64,000 bases of DNA from the NCBI GenBank assembly GCA_039707655.1, contig CM077672.1, forward strand, positions 193,792,037 through 193,856,036. Reading direction: 5' to 3'. This DNA comes from Elymus sibiricus. Taxonomy: Eukaryota > Streptophyta > Magnoliopsida > Poales > Poaceae. The notes below the pieces were generated by a model that saw nothing but the letters and a program-made list of their open reading frames with translations, searched no databases and was not told the DNA's origin. Each line of letters begins with the position of its first letter. The first letter of the stretch is position 1. The position numbers were made by a program, and so were the translations under genes. This document shows positions 11,405 to 22,600 of the stretch, piece after piece.

Positions 11405-12017
11405 ATCTCCCCCTTTTTGTTTGTTGATGACAATCATACATGTAGTAAAAAAACATTGCAATGTAGTATGTAAGAGTACACATCATATATTTCTTTGATT
11501 GGGCTCCCCCTCAATGTGTGCAAAAATGGATTATCAATAATACAATGCACATATATTATGTTTGCGCATGGGAGAGTGTTTACAACATAAACAATTATAA
11601 GACAACCCATGAACATAAATTCATATGATAAAGAGGTATAAGATAACTCATGAGATACATCATACCATAATATAATCCCACACTTAAAGTCTGACAACCA
11701 AGTCTTACAATCAAGACACAAATAGATAGTTCAACGATAACATAGCAAACATAGCAAGCCCGACAACCTAGTACATCTCCCCCTTGGCAACAACACACAA
11801 CAAGGGTGAAGAAAGAGAAAGGCATAGAACGGGATCACTCCTGGAGGATGTCATCATCATCACCCACCCCAGTGAGGAACTCGGGGTACTCGTCATGAGA
11901 CGGGAACCTGAAGGTGGAGGTGGACGGAGCCGGCGGGATAGAGTCATCAGAGCTCACTGGACTGCCACGGGTGCGAAGACGCTGCTTGAGCTGGTTCTTG
12001 GAGAGAATCAGGCTCTT
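11405..12017 (-). other. 3' untranslated region of A with multiple PPT-like runs
   Basis: In element sense the PPT beside the LTR is AAAAAGGGGGAGAT (complement of 11405-11418). Further G-run motifs are the complements of GGCTCCCCCTCAA (about 11502), CATCTCCCCCTTGG (about 11773) and, before the additional ORF, TTTCTCCCCCTAAA (about 14556). Repeated PPTs are a described Sirevirus trait. No ORF with support lies here. Confidence 0.75.
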
Positions 12018-13701
12018 CTAAACATCATGGTTCTGCTGGCTGTTGAATGTGATAGCCTTCATGATGGCAGACTGGGCTTTCCCCATGAATGAGGCAATAC
12101 GTCCAAGAGGGTCACTCCGGGATGAAGCGGTGGGAGCTGACCTCTTGGGCTTGGGCTGAGTAGGTGCAGGGGCAGGGGTCATGTGAGGAGGAGGTCTCCA
12201 ACGGGTATGCTCGACTGTCTTGGCGATCTCAAAAGCAGCAGTGTGATCAATCAGCGCCTGAATGTATGGAGCATGAGGAAATTGGCATGACTGTTGGAAG
12301 CTCGACAAACGGATCTCATGCCAAATGTAATGGGCAGTGTCAAGTGGCTCCGAGGGCTCATTATGCATGCGCACAAGCAGATCAATGCAATAGCTGCGAG
12401 CCCGTGAGCGATCTCCCTTCTTGGGATAGAGAGTGCGAAGCACACACTTGAAGAGAATGTGGTATGGAGACCTAAAGATGGATACCTCATTAGGTGGATA
12501 CTCCACCTCCTCATCGGTGAGCTCATTGGCAGGCTTGAGAAGAGGAAGACAAGCATCAATACCCATGGGTTTATGCTCTGGGTTATCACTATGGATGCGG
12601 TGACCAACACCGGAGATCCCCAAAATCTGAACAAAACGGTCATAAGTGACACTCATCTGAACATCATCGGTCATCCATGTAAGAGTGTGGTTCGGACCAA
12701 AGAAGCACGTGGTGTAGAACTGAAGAATGGCACCTTCATTCCAGTCACACTTGAAGGTCATTGCCGGACCAAGATCCATGTCATCAATGATCTTGATAGT
12801 ATCATGGGGAAAGAGCTCAGGATGGGCGCGCATATAGGACAGATCCACATGACGATGAGGGGCAAGGCCACGGTTGTAGACCATGCTAGTATAGATGTCC
12901 TGCTGCATGCGAGTGCGGAAACGAGGGTCCTCCGCATCCGCCTGCATCTCAAACTGGTTGACATCCCGCCTGAACTCAAGATACGCACCCGCCCCCATGG
13001 TCTTGAAGTTGTGAATGGGACGATCACCGCTGACAGGAATTTCCAAGGAAATGTGAAGACCATGAGCGGAAGGCATAGCCGAGCCCTGGACATGAGGTAT
13101 GGGTGCACTCGGGGCCCGCCGTGTTCCTGGCTTAGACTGACCAATGGGACGCTTGGGAACATGGTCCTCCTCTTCCTCCACATTATAATCCTCATCATCC
13201 GGATCAGAGGCAGAGGAATAGGAGGGGCGAGGCCGACGCTTCGGATGGCTGCCACTGGGCTTGGTGGTGGTCTTCTTCTTAGGGTGGGCGTGCTCTTCAG
13301 AATCGGTGGAGCCCTGTCGGCGAGCGACTGAAAATGACAGGAAAATGGGACACCGATGAGTGGAATACGAAAATGGCATAGACATGGATAGCACAAGAAT
13401 AAACAAATAAAAATGTTGACATTTTGTCCATGAACATAGGGCAAGCCTAGGGCGAGAGTAAAATTTCAACATGACCAATGTGTATTTCGTGACCACGAAT
13501 TAGGAGTGGAATTGACAAGGGCCGGCAATGTGAGAGATGGAGATACACATTATATGAGCATATACCGAGATGCACAAGAGTATCTAGAAAAGATGAACCT
13601 AGGTAAAAACGAACGACGCCGAGGACATGGAGATGATGCATACCATGGGAAGAACGTCCACCGCGGGGGTCATTGCTCGCGTGCTTGGTCCTAGCCATCA
13701 T
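12018..13701 (-). CDS. Additional 3' ORF of element A (Sirevirus 'env-like' position), predicted two exons
   Basis: This ORF lies 3' of pol in the same orientation. The main exon runs from about 13327 to the stop at 12018-12020. It encodes a basic, lysine-rich N-terminal part (HPKKKTTTKPSG, KRRPRP), an acidic run (DPDDEDYNVEEEED), then a globular region with FYTTCFFGPNHTLTWMT and a proline-rich tail. The first exon probably starts at ATG 13698-13696 (strong context, A at -3, G at +4; a weaker ATG sits one codon upstream) and reads MARTKHASNDPRGGRS. A GT donor at 13643-13642 and a TTTTCAG acceptor ending at 13328 define a 316-base intron that leaves both exons in one phase. I see no signal peptide or membrane segment in these exons, so 'env' is positional only. 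A related but broken copy is in element C. Splicing is inferred, not shown. Confidence 0.6.
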
Positions 13702-13705
13702 GGAG

Positions 13706-13965
13706 GTCAGGAGTCCCGCGAGTAACCCGGCACCAAGTCGACCATCTCCCGGATGAATCCCACCCCCAATCCACAAACGAGTCTGGTGAAGGTGTAGATT
13801 GAGGGGAGAAGACCGTGGAGGAGGGAGATCGGGGACCGGAAGTGGGGGAGACGAGGGGGGCGGCCGAAAAACACGTCCGGCGGCGGCGACGAACGACAGA
13901 CGAGGTGGGGGAGTCGGGAGAGAAGAGGGGAAAACTGTCCCCAAATCCCCCGGCCCCCCACACTT
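13706..13965 (-). other. GC-rich leader of the additional ORF (element A)
   Basis: This C/G-rich, pyrimidine-rich stretch in element sense resembles a plant gene 5' UTR more than the AT-rich retrotransposon interior. It lies between the palindrome cluster and the start codon. Long overlapping frames on both strands here are a by-product of base composition. Confidence 0.45.
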
Positions 13966-13979
13966 AAGCGTGTCTGAGA

Positions 13980-14190
13980 GGTCGGGCCGGACATCCGGGA
14001 GAAGCACCGGACATCCGGTGGCTGGGAGGCATGCAGCGAGGAGTTGGACAGAGGGAAAAAAATGCCAGAGCCCGGATGTCCGGCGTGAGTGCCGGATGTC
14101 CGGCCACTGGAGCAGTTTTGGCTGTGCAGTGCAGTAATTTTAGCAAATACGAGCCCGGAAATCCGGGTGCATCCCGGATGTCCGGTGCCT
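13980..14190 (-). promoter_or_regulatory. Internal palindrome cluster upstream of the additional ORF (element A)
   Basis: Three pairs of the LTR motif are present: CCGGACATCCGG twice near 13986-14020, CCGGATGTCCGG twice near 14072-14102, and CCGGAAATCCGG plus CCGGATGTCCGG near 14154-14186. The second and third pairs are in inverted orientation relative to the first. The same paired spacing as in the LTR, placed before a coding region, suggests an internal promoter. The A/T-rich TATATATATATAG run at about 14290-14302 lies further upstream. Confidence 0.6.
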
Positions 14191-14624
14191 GGCAGCAGAT
14201 CCAGAGAATGAGTGAGTGACCCATGGGCAAATAGACTCCGCCAAGGAGATTTACATAGATATGTCTAATACAACTACCAAAATATATAGATATATATATA
14301 TAGACAAACAAGATACCCAATAAAAAGTGTCAAGCACAAAGATCAATCCACGCAACACAAACCTCACAAGGAGGAGAGCGGTGACCGAGGTCACCATGTT
14401 TGAGCATATGTGACATGTCACCGCGAAGATTTGAACCTTGGGTACATAATCACTACTCCATCATTTAAAGCACCATAGTTGTATGAACATGGTAACTTTG
14501 AGAGTGTTTGTTCTATTTGTGCATTGTATAGGGACAAGAAGATTCATGAATTGAATTTCTCCCCCTAAATGTATGCCTACATCTAGACAAGACATGAGGT
14601 AAAGGTATGCATGGGTACATGATT
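14191..14624 (-). other. Spacer between pol and the additional ORF of A
   Basis: No coding sequence. It contains a TA-rich run (about 14280-14305) and one PPT-like G-run (complement of CTCCCCCTAAA near 14558). Confidence 0.6.
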
Positions 14625-17600
14625 TCACATAATGTTATCAAGCTCTAAGATACCAAGTTCATGCCTTAGTTGGCAAAACCTTGCTTCATCCAAAGGTTTG
14701 GTGAAAATATCAGCAAGTTGCATATCCGTACCAACATGAGCAATATCAATGTCACCTTTTTGCACATGGTCCCTCAAGAAGTGATACCTAATGTCAATAT
14801 GCTTGGTGCGAGGGTGATCAACGGGGTTTTCGGCGAGCTTGATGGCACTTTCATTGTCACATAGAAGAGGCACATGTCTATAAGTAATACCATAATCCTT
14901 CAAGGTTTGCCTCATCCATAGCAATTGTGTTGCACAACTTGCGGTTGCAATATATTCGGCTTCGACGGTGGAGAGGGAGACACAATTTTGCTTCTTCGAG
15001 GACCAACTTACCAAAGACCGTCCAAGAAATTGGCATGCGCCGGAGGTTGACTTCCGACCCACTTTGTCTCCGGCCCAATCCGCATCCGTGTACCCAATGA
15101 GATCAAATTTAGCATCCTTGGGGTACCATAGGCCCAACTATGGCGTGTGAACAAGGTATCTAAGAATATGCTTAACCGCCTTATGATGACTTTCCCTAGG
15201 GAAAGCTTGAAATATTGCACATATGCCTACACTTAACATGATGTCCGGTCTAGATGCACAAAGATAAAGCAACATACCAATCATAGAGCGGTAAAGAGAT
15301 GGGTTGAACGGGATACCGTTTGTGTCTTCATTAAGAACAATTTTGGTTGGCATGGGTGTCTTGCATGGACTCGCATCGGTCATTCCGAACTTCTCAAGTA
15401 GGTCCTTGAGGTATTTGGTTTGGGACAGGAAGATACCTTCTTGAAATTGTTGAATTTGAAATCCGAGAAAGAACTTCAAGTCCGCATTAAGTGACATCTC
15501 AAACGTCTTTGTCATGGAGGCCGCAAACTTCTTGCACAAATGAATGTTAGGATAACCAAAAATGATGTCATCTACATAAATTTGGCATAAGATCAAATCA
15601 CCTTTTTCCCTCTTAGTAAAAAGAGTGGGATCGATCACCCCTCTCACAAAGCCATCATCAAGTAGAAACTTCTTAATATGATCATACCAAGCAAGAGGTG
15701 CTTGTTTGAGGCCATACAAAGCCTTGTGAAGTTTATACACATAGTCTTTGTGATCGGGGTCAACGAAACCGGGTGGTTGTGATACATATACTTCCTCTTG
15801 TAGAGGACCGTTAAGGAATGCACTCTTCACATCCATTTGATGTAAAGTGAAGCCATTGAAAGCGGCATAAGCAAGTAAAATGCGAATAGACTCAAGACGA
15901 GCAACGGGAGCAAAGGTCTCATCAAAGTCCAAACCTTCAACTTGTGAGTACCCTTGTGCCACTAACCTTGCCTTGTTTCTAATGATTATTCCATTCTCAT
16001 CTTGCTTGTTCTTGAAGATCCATTTTGTCCCAATGACATTGTGTTCCTTGGTTGGCCTTTTGACTAGAGACCACACTTTGTTGCGTTCAAAACTATTCAA
16101 CTCTTCTTGCATAGCAACGAGCCAATCGTTGTCCGTCAACGCATCTTGTACCTTGAGTGGCTCAACACTAGAGACAAACGAGAAGTGAGCACAAAAGTTT
16201 GTCAATTGTTTACGAGTGACTCTACCTTCCGATATGCCGGTAAGAATTTGGTCAACGTCAACGCGACCGGCCACTCGAGGCATGATGGAGGTTAAGGTTT
16301 CACGAGGTTCAACTTCGTTTCCATCATCAACATCTTCAACATAGGGATCGTTGATGTGTGGTGGAAGCTCTTCTTCTTCATGTTGCATTTGTTGAGGTTC
16401 ACCATCGTCATAAGGTTCATCATCATCAATAGTTGCATGTTCTTGTTCTTGCTCTTGATGATGATCTTTTTCTTGAGCTTGATCATGGTGAGGGTCTTGT
16501 TCTTGTGTTTGAACAACGGGCTCCTCTTGAGCAATGGGATCTTGTGATGGTGTGGTTTGATTATGAGTGAAGCTCGCGTCTTCTTCCTCATCATCATGAG
16601 GTTCTTGTTCCATTGGAAAAAGAGCACCAACACCCATGGTCAAAATATCTTGAGAAGGATCTTCATCACCTACATCACTTAGATCAACTTGCCCCTCACG
16701 GAAGCCATTAAATTCGTCAAACACCACGTCACAAGTTTCTACAACACATCCATTGGATTTGTTATAGACTCTATAGGCGTGAGAGTTTGATCCATAACCA
16801 ACAAATATACCCTCAATTGTTTTGGATTGAAATTTTTCTAACCGTTCTCTCTTGTTGAGAATGAAGCACTTGCATCCGAATACACGGAAGTACTTGACAT
16901 TGGGCTTGTTTCCGCTTAGGAGCTCATATGGGGTCTTGTCTAAGATCTTGCGGAGGAAGAGCCGGTTTGATGAATGGCATGCGGTGTTGACAGCCTCGGC
17001 CCAAAAGCTATGTGGTGACTTGTACTCATCCAACATGGATCTTGCCATTTCCACAAGAGTACGGTTCTTCCTCTCGGCTACACCATTTTGTTGAGGAGTG
17101 TAGGGTGCGGAGTATTGATGCTCAATCCCCTCATCACTAAGAAATTCTTCCAAGGTGTAGTTCTTGAACTCGGAGCCATTGTCACTTCTTATTGCCAAGA
17201 TTTCTTTATCAAATTTGCATTGGGCTTGCTTGGCAAAATCAATGAAGGTGATCTTTGTCTCGTCCTTGGACTTGAGGAAAAACACCCATGTGTATCTTGA
17301 ATAGTCATCAACAATAACAAGACCATACTTCTTTCCACCAAGACTATCCCATGAAGGAGGCCCAAAAAGATCCACATGAAGGAGCTCCAATGGCCTTGAG
17401 GTTGATACGATATTCTTGGGTGGGTGCTTTGATTGATGTTGCTTCCCGGCTATGCATGCACTACACAGACGATCTTTCTCAAAAGAGACATTGGTTAGTC
17501 CAAGAATGTGATCAGCCTTTAAGGGATCTTGAAGATTTCTCATGCCGACATGGGCTAGCCGGCGATGCCATAGCCACCCCTTGTCGGCCTTGGCCATTAG

Positions 17601-18044
17601 ACAAGTTGCATGGAAGGTGCTCTCTTTCGAGAAATCAACCGTGTAAAGGTTGCCATCCAACTCTCCAACAAAGGCCACTTCGAGAGTATCTCTCTTAAAG
17701 ACTTTCACATCCGTTAGTCCAAATAGTGTATCATAACCAACGGAAGCCAATTAACTAACGGAAAGCAAATGATATTTAAGGGATTTGACAAGCATGACAT
17801 TTGCAAGGGACATGTCATTTGTGATAGCCACCTTACCCAACCCAAGTACATTTCCTTTTGATCCTCCACCAAACACGATGCTCATAAATGGTTGAATAGC
17901 TTCCATGAAGTGAAAGAGCAATTTGCTATCTCTGGTCATATGATTGGTGCATCCACTATCGATCACCCATTTGACTCCACCGGAGAAGGCAACCTACACA
18001 CAATTTATGACTTGGTTAGAGGCACCCATTTTGCAATGGGACCT
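14625..18044 (-). pseudogene. Copia pol: protease, integrase, RT, RNase H (element A)
   Basis: Pol proteins of a Sirevirus in one frame. The protease signature VIDSGCTNHMTR is near 17965. The integrase zinc-binding [11 protein letters not shown]...CSACIAGK is followed by the catalytic core with [14 protein letters not shown] and [10 protein letters not shown]. An acidic, Gln/His-rich linker spans about 16650-16300. RT has [23 protein letters not shown] and IYVDDIIFG (near 15560-15590). RNase H has YTDADWAGD, STVEAEYIA and LLCDNESAI. Two in-frame nonsense codons break it: TAA at 17751-17753 and TAG at 15138-15140, both in place of probable Gln codons (C to T). B inserted at 18044/26920, at the end of gag. 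Confidence 0.9.
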
Positions 18045-18392
18045 TGAAAGCACATTTGCTCCCTTGGTGGTTTTGGTAATTTATGCCAACATACATGTTG
18101 TTGGACTAATGCTTTCATCTAGTGAATTTTAGACAAGTTCAACAATGGCATGGCAGGGACAAGAGGACATGGAACCCCCTCAAAATGCTGAGGACAAGGA
18201 TTGGCAAACGCTCAAGACCCTAAATTTTTGGTTTAGTGATCCAAGATCACATTGAGTCCATAGGAAAGCCAATACTATTAAAAGGGGATGAGGTGTTGCT
18301 TAATGATCTCTTTGCTCAAGTGCTTAGTGACAGTACTCCTAAATCCTCAACCACTCTCTCAATCCCAAATATGTCCAAAACCTACATTCCAA

Positions 18393-18790
18393 CTCGGCCC
18401 CACCGAACTTCTCTATCCGGCCCCACCGAGTTCATCCAAGACTTAGCCACTGCCATAACCCTAACAAATCAGATCCACCGAAATGGATCTCGGTCCCACC
18501 GAGATGGCCTTGCCAACTCTCTGTAATCGTTTGCACTTACTTCGGTCTCACCGAGTTTTGCAAATCGGTCTCACCGAGATGGCTTGCTAACTCTCTGTTG
18601 CCTTATTGCTTCACTTCGGTCCTACCGAGTTGATGCAATCGGTGCCACCGAGATGAGGTTTGCCCTAAGCCATTGCACTTCGGTCCATCCGAGTTGTTCA
18701 TATCGGTCCCACCGAGATTCCTAAAGTTCATATCTTTTACATAGTTCGGTGCTACCGAGATGATCGTTTCGATGCCACCGAGTTGAGTCA
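18393..18790. repeat. Paired palindrome array CGGTnnnACCG in B 5' LTR
   Basis: Twelve copies of an inverted repeat with arms CTCGGT/ACCGAG and a three-base centre (for example TCGGTCTCACCGAG) fall in six pairs. The consensus pair is TTCGGTnnnACCGAGTT followed about six bases later by TCGGTnnnACCGAGATG. The array ends about 35 bases before the TATA box. The 3' LTR has the same array at 25672-26065. Confidence 0.9.
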
Positions 18791-18823
18791 AAAGTGTGTA
18801 ACGGTTGGATTTTGTGTGGAGGC

Positions 18824-18831
18824 TATATATA
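18824..18831 (+). promoter_or_regulatory. TATA box of B 5' LTR
   Basis: TATATATA is followed by ACCCCTCCACC, just downstream of the palindrome array. The same block is at 26103-26110 in the 3' LTR, and in reverse in element C at 58478-58485. Confidence 0.7.
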
Positions 18832-19641
18832 CCCCTCCACCACCTCCTTCTCAGAAAAGGAGAGCCATCAGAACATGCCTACACTTCCACCATACATTTT
18901 CTGAGAGAGAACCACCTACTCATGTGTTGAGATCAAGATATTCCATTCCTACCATTTGAAACTTGATCTCTAGCCTATCCAAAGTTGCTTTCCACTCAAA
19001 TCCTTCTTCCACCATAGCCAAATCTGTGAGGAGTTGTTTGAGTGCTGGGAAGACTATCATTTGAAGCACAAGAGCAAGGAGTTCATCAACAACACACCGT
19101 CTATTACCTTTTGGAGACTGGTGTCTCCTAGATTGGTTAGGTGTCACTTGGGAGCCTCCAACATGATGTGGAGTTGAACCAAGGAGTTTGTAAGGGCAAG
19201 GAGATCGCCTACTTTGTGAAGACCTACCCCGAGTGAGGCTAGTCCTTCGTGGACGTAAGCCATGGTGGAATAGACAAGGTTGCTTCTTCGTGGACCCTTC
19301 GTGGGTGGAGCCCTTCGTGGACTCGCGCAGCCGTTACCCTTCGTGGGTTGAAGTCTCCATCAACGTGGACGTACGATAGCACCACCTATCGGAACCACGC
19401 CAAAAACCACCGTGTCTTCATTGCGTTTGATCTTCCATACTCTACCCCTTTACTTTTCGCACTCTTGCATGCTTTATCATTTCCGCTGCTCAATCTCTAG
19501 ATATGCATGTGTAGAAAGTATTGGAGTGATCTTAACTTGCGTCAAAATCTGCCTAAGTTCCAAGAGAAATTAAAAACTGCTAATTTTGGCTGGTTAAGGG
19601 TCTATTCACCCCCTTCTAGACCTATCTCCTCGATCCCACAA

Positions 19642-19655
19642 TTGGTATCAGAGCT
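19642..19655 (+). other. Primer-binding site of B (initiator tRNA-Met)
   Basis: TTGGTATCAGAGCT begins two bases after the LTR end and matches the plant iMet PBS (TGGTATCAGAGC) exactly over twelve bases. Confidence 0.9.
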
Positions 19656-19695
19656 TTGGTCTCCATTGCTTTGGTTTTATCACCATTGGAGGGAG

Positions 19696-22600
19696 ATGGA
19701 TGTGTCTACGTTGGGGAGTCTTAGACGTAGAGTGCCTATTCTCGATGGGGAGTATTACAACTTTCGGAAGGATGAAATGCTTGATATCTTTGATGAATTT
19801 AACTTGAGCAAGTATATTCATAATCCTTATGTGCCCCCTATTGATCCCTTGCATCCTACTCATGAAGAGGAAACTGACATGCTTCGTAATCTTAGAACCG
19901 TCAATCTTATCATTAGAGGATTACCTAAAATTGTACTTGGTTGTATGCAAAACTTTGCATGTGCTTATACTCTATGGCATGATTTAGAAAAGCGATATCC
20001 TGATTACTCCATAAAGAGTCTCGATAAGATTCTTCATAAGAGTGTTGCTTTTCACAAGATGAGTCCTAGTGATCCTAAGTTTGATGATTGCTTGTTTGAG
20101 CTTCGTGATCTTATGCATGCCAAAGGAGATGTTAGAACTATTAGCAACATTATCATGGAAACCATTAGAAGTCATAAACTTGAACATTGTCATGATCATG
20201 AAACTAATGAGTCTATTACCCTAGGAAATGATCGCACACATGATGATGATGTTGAGCATGGCTATTATGATGAAGACGAAGAATTTGATATTGAATTCGA
20301 GAAGACCATGAGGAATCTCAGTCTTATGGAAAATCTTCGAGATTACATGGCCGGAGGAAAAGAATGGATTCTTGATAGTGGATGTACAGATCACATGACC
20401 GGAGATAGAGACATGTTTCGTGAGCTTGCTAAAAATGGTGGTCCACGCAAGTATGTAACTTTTGGAGACAACTCCAAGGGTAAGGTACTTGGCCTTGGTA
20501 AGGTGGCCATATCCAATGATAGCTCCATACAAAATGCTATGCTTGTTGAATCTCTTGGTTACAATCTTCTTTCCGTATCTAGACTAGCCGATTTTGGTTT
20601 TAATGTTCTATTTACCAAAGTAGATTGCCAAGTGTTTCGCCAAGATAATCATAATATGGTCTTTACCGGCATTCGTAGAGGTGATCTATACATTGTTGAT
20701 TTCACTAAAAGAGCCCAACCTCGTACATGCTTAATTGCTAAATCTTCTAAAGGTTGGTTATGGCATAGAAGACTTGGACATGTTGGCATGCGTAACCTTG
20801 ATAAACTTATTAAAGGAGATCACATTCTTGGAGTGAAAGATGTTATATTTGACAAAGATCGACTTTGTAGTGCTTGCCAGGCAGGAAAACAAGTTGGAGG
20901 AAGCCATCCCGTAAAGAACATTATGACCACGAGGAGACCACTCGAGCTACTTCATATGGATCTTTTTGGTCCCGACTCCAATAAGAGTCTTGGTGGTAAC
21001 TCTTTCGGTTTGGTCATTGTTGATGATTTTTCCAGATTTACGTGGGTGTTCTTTCTTGATGACAAATCGCAGGTACAAAAGATCTTCAAGAACTTCGCAA
21101 GAAAGGCTCAAAATCAATTTGAAGTGAAGATCAAGAAGGTTCGGAGTGACAACGGAACGGAGTTCAAGAACACCAATGTGGACACCTTTCTTGATGAGGA
21201 GGGTATTTTAGATGAGTTCTCAGCTACGTACACACCTCAACAAAATGGAGTTGTTGAGAGGAAGGACCGAACACTTATTGAGATGGCAAGAACGATGCTT
21301 GATGAATACAAGACGCCAAGACATTTTTGGGCAGAAGCGGTTGAAACAGCTTGTCATGCAACAAACCGACTCTACCTTCACAAGCTTCTTGGTAAAACGG
21401 CGTATGAACTGCTCACCGGTAACAAACCACAAGTTGGATACTTTCGAGTATTTGGCTCAAAATGTTACATTCTTGATAAGCATCGTCGTTCAAAATTTGC
21501 TCCTAAATCTCATGAAGGTTTCCTACTCGGTTATGGATCGAACTTTCACACTTACCGTGTCTACAACAACTTCACTCGAAAAGTTGAAGAGACGGTAGAT
21601 GTGAAGTTTGATGAGACTAACGACTCGCAAGTCGAGCAATTGCCACTTGATGTAGGAGATCGAGAACCATCGGAAGCAATCCAAGACTTGCCCATTGGCA
21701 AGATTCGCCCCGTGGAAGTGAAGGAGAGTACCTCGTCTATTCAAGTGGAAGCCCCAACTTCACATCAAGGTGAACGACAAGTTGATATGGAGGCATCCAC
21801 AAGTGGAACACGTCAAGACGATGGGAATGAGGAAGTGCAACAAGATGATCCACCTCAACCTCCTTCTCCACCTCCACAAGCGAACAACGACAACATCAAC
21901 GAAGAAGAAGAAGATGATGATGAGGAAGCTTCACCACAACCCAAGAAAAAGCTACCTCGAGTTAGAGCAAGAATCGACAAGGATCACCCCGTCGAACAAA
22001 TACTTGGAGATATCCAAACCGGGAGAATCACTCGCTCTAAAACTCGTTTAGCTAACTTTTGTGAGCATTACTCATTTATCTCTAGTGTTGAACCTTTGAA
22101 GGTGGAAGATGCTCTCAAGGACCCCGATTGGGTGAATGCAATGCACGAAGAGCTACACAACTTTGAGAGGAACCAAGTTTGGACATTGGTTGAGAAGCCT
22201 AAGGAAGAGCAAAACATCATTGGAACCAAATGGGTGTTTCGGAATAAGCAAGATGAAGATGGACAAGTTGTACACAACAAGGCTCGTCTCGTAGCACAAG
22301 GTTACACACAAGTCGAAGGTATGGACTATGGTGAGACCTATGCCCCCGTTGCAAGACTTGAGTCCATTCGCATTTTACTTGCTTATGCCAATCACCATGA
22401 TATTACTCTTTAACAAATGGATATTAAAAGTGATTTCTTAAATGGTGAAATTGAGGAGGAAGTGTATGTTAAACAACCTCCCGGTTTTGAGAATCCCAAG
22501 AAACCTAATCATGTGTACAAACTTCGTAAATCTCTTTATGGTCTTAAACAAGCCCCTAGAGCTTGGAACAAATGCTTGACAAAGTTTCTTCTTGAAAAAG

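Larger units (their letters stand above)
18045..19640 (+). repeat. 5' LTR of element B
   Basis: Starts TGAAAGCACATTTG and ends CGATCCCACA, directly before the PBS. The U5 part holds a short tandem set of CTTCGTGG units (about 19245-19345). Gag-pol frames that appear to start inside this LTR (from 19507) are read-through of its end. Confidence 0.95.

Noticed and set aside
12459..13331. 290-codon plus-strand frame opposite A's additional ORF
   Set aside because: It is the complement of a better-supported frame that has a homologue in C.
13702..14007. N-terminal extension of the additional ORF from 14007
   Set aside because: The frame is open, but the first codon there is GTG and the stretch lies in palindromes and a GC-rich leader; the ATGs at 13701 and 13698 are better starts.
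19507..19695. Upstream extension of B's gag-pol frame starting in the LTR
   Set aside because: The extra codons are LTR end and PBS sequence; the ATG at 19696 fits the leader layout.
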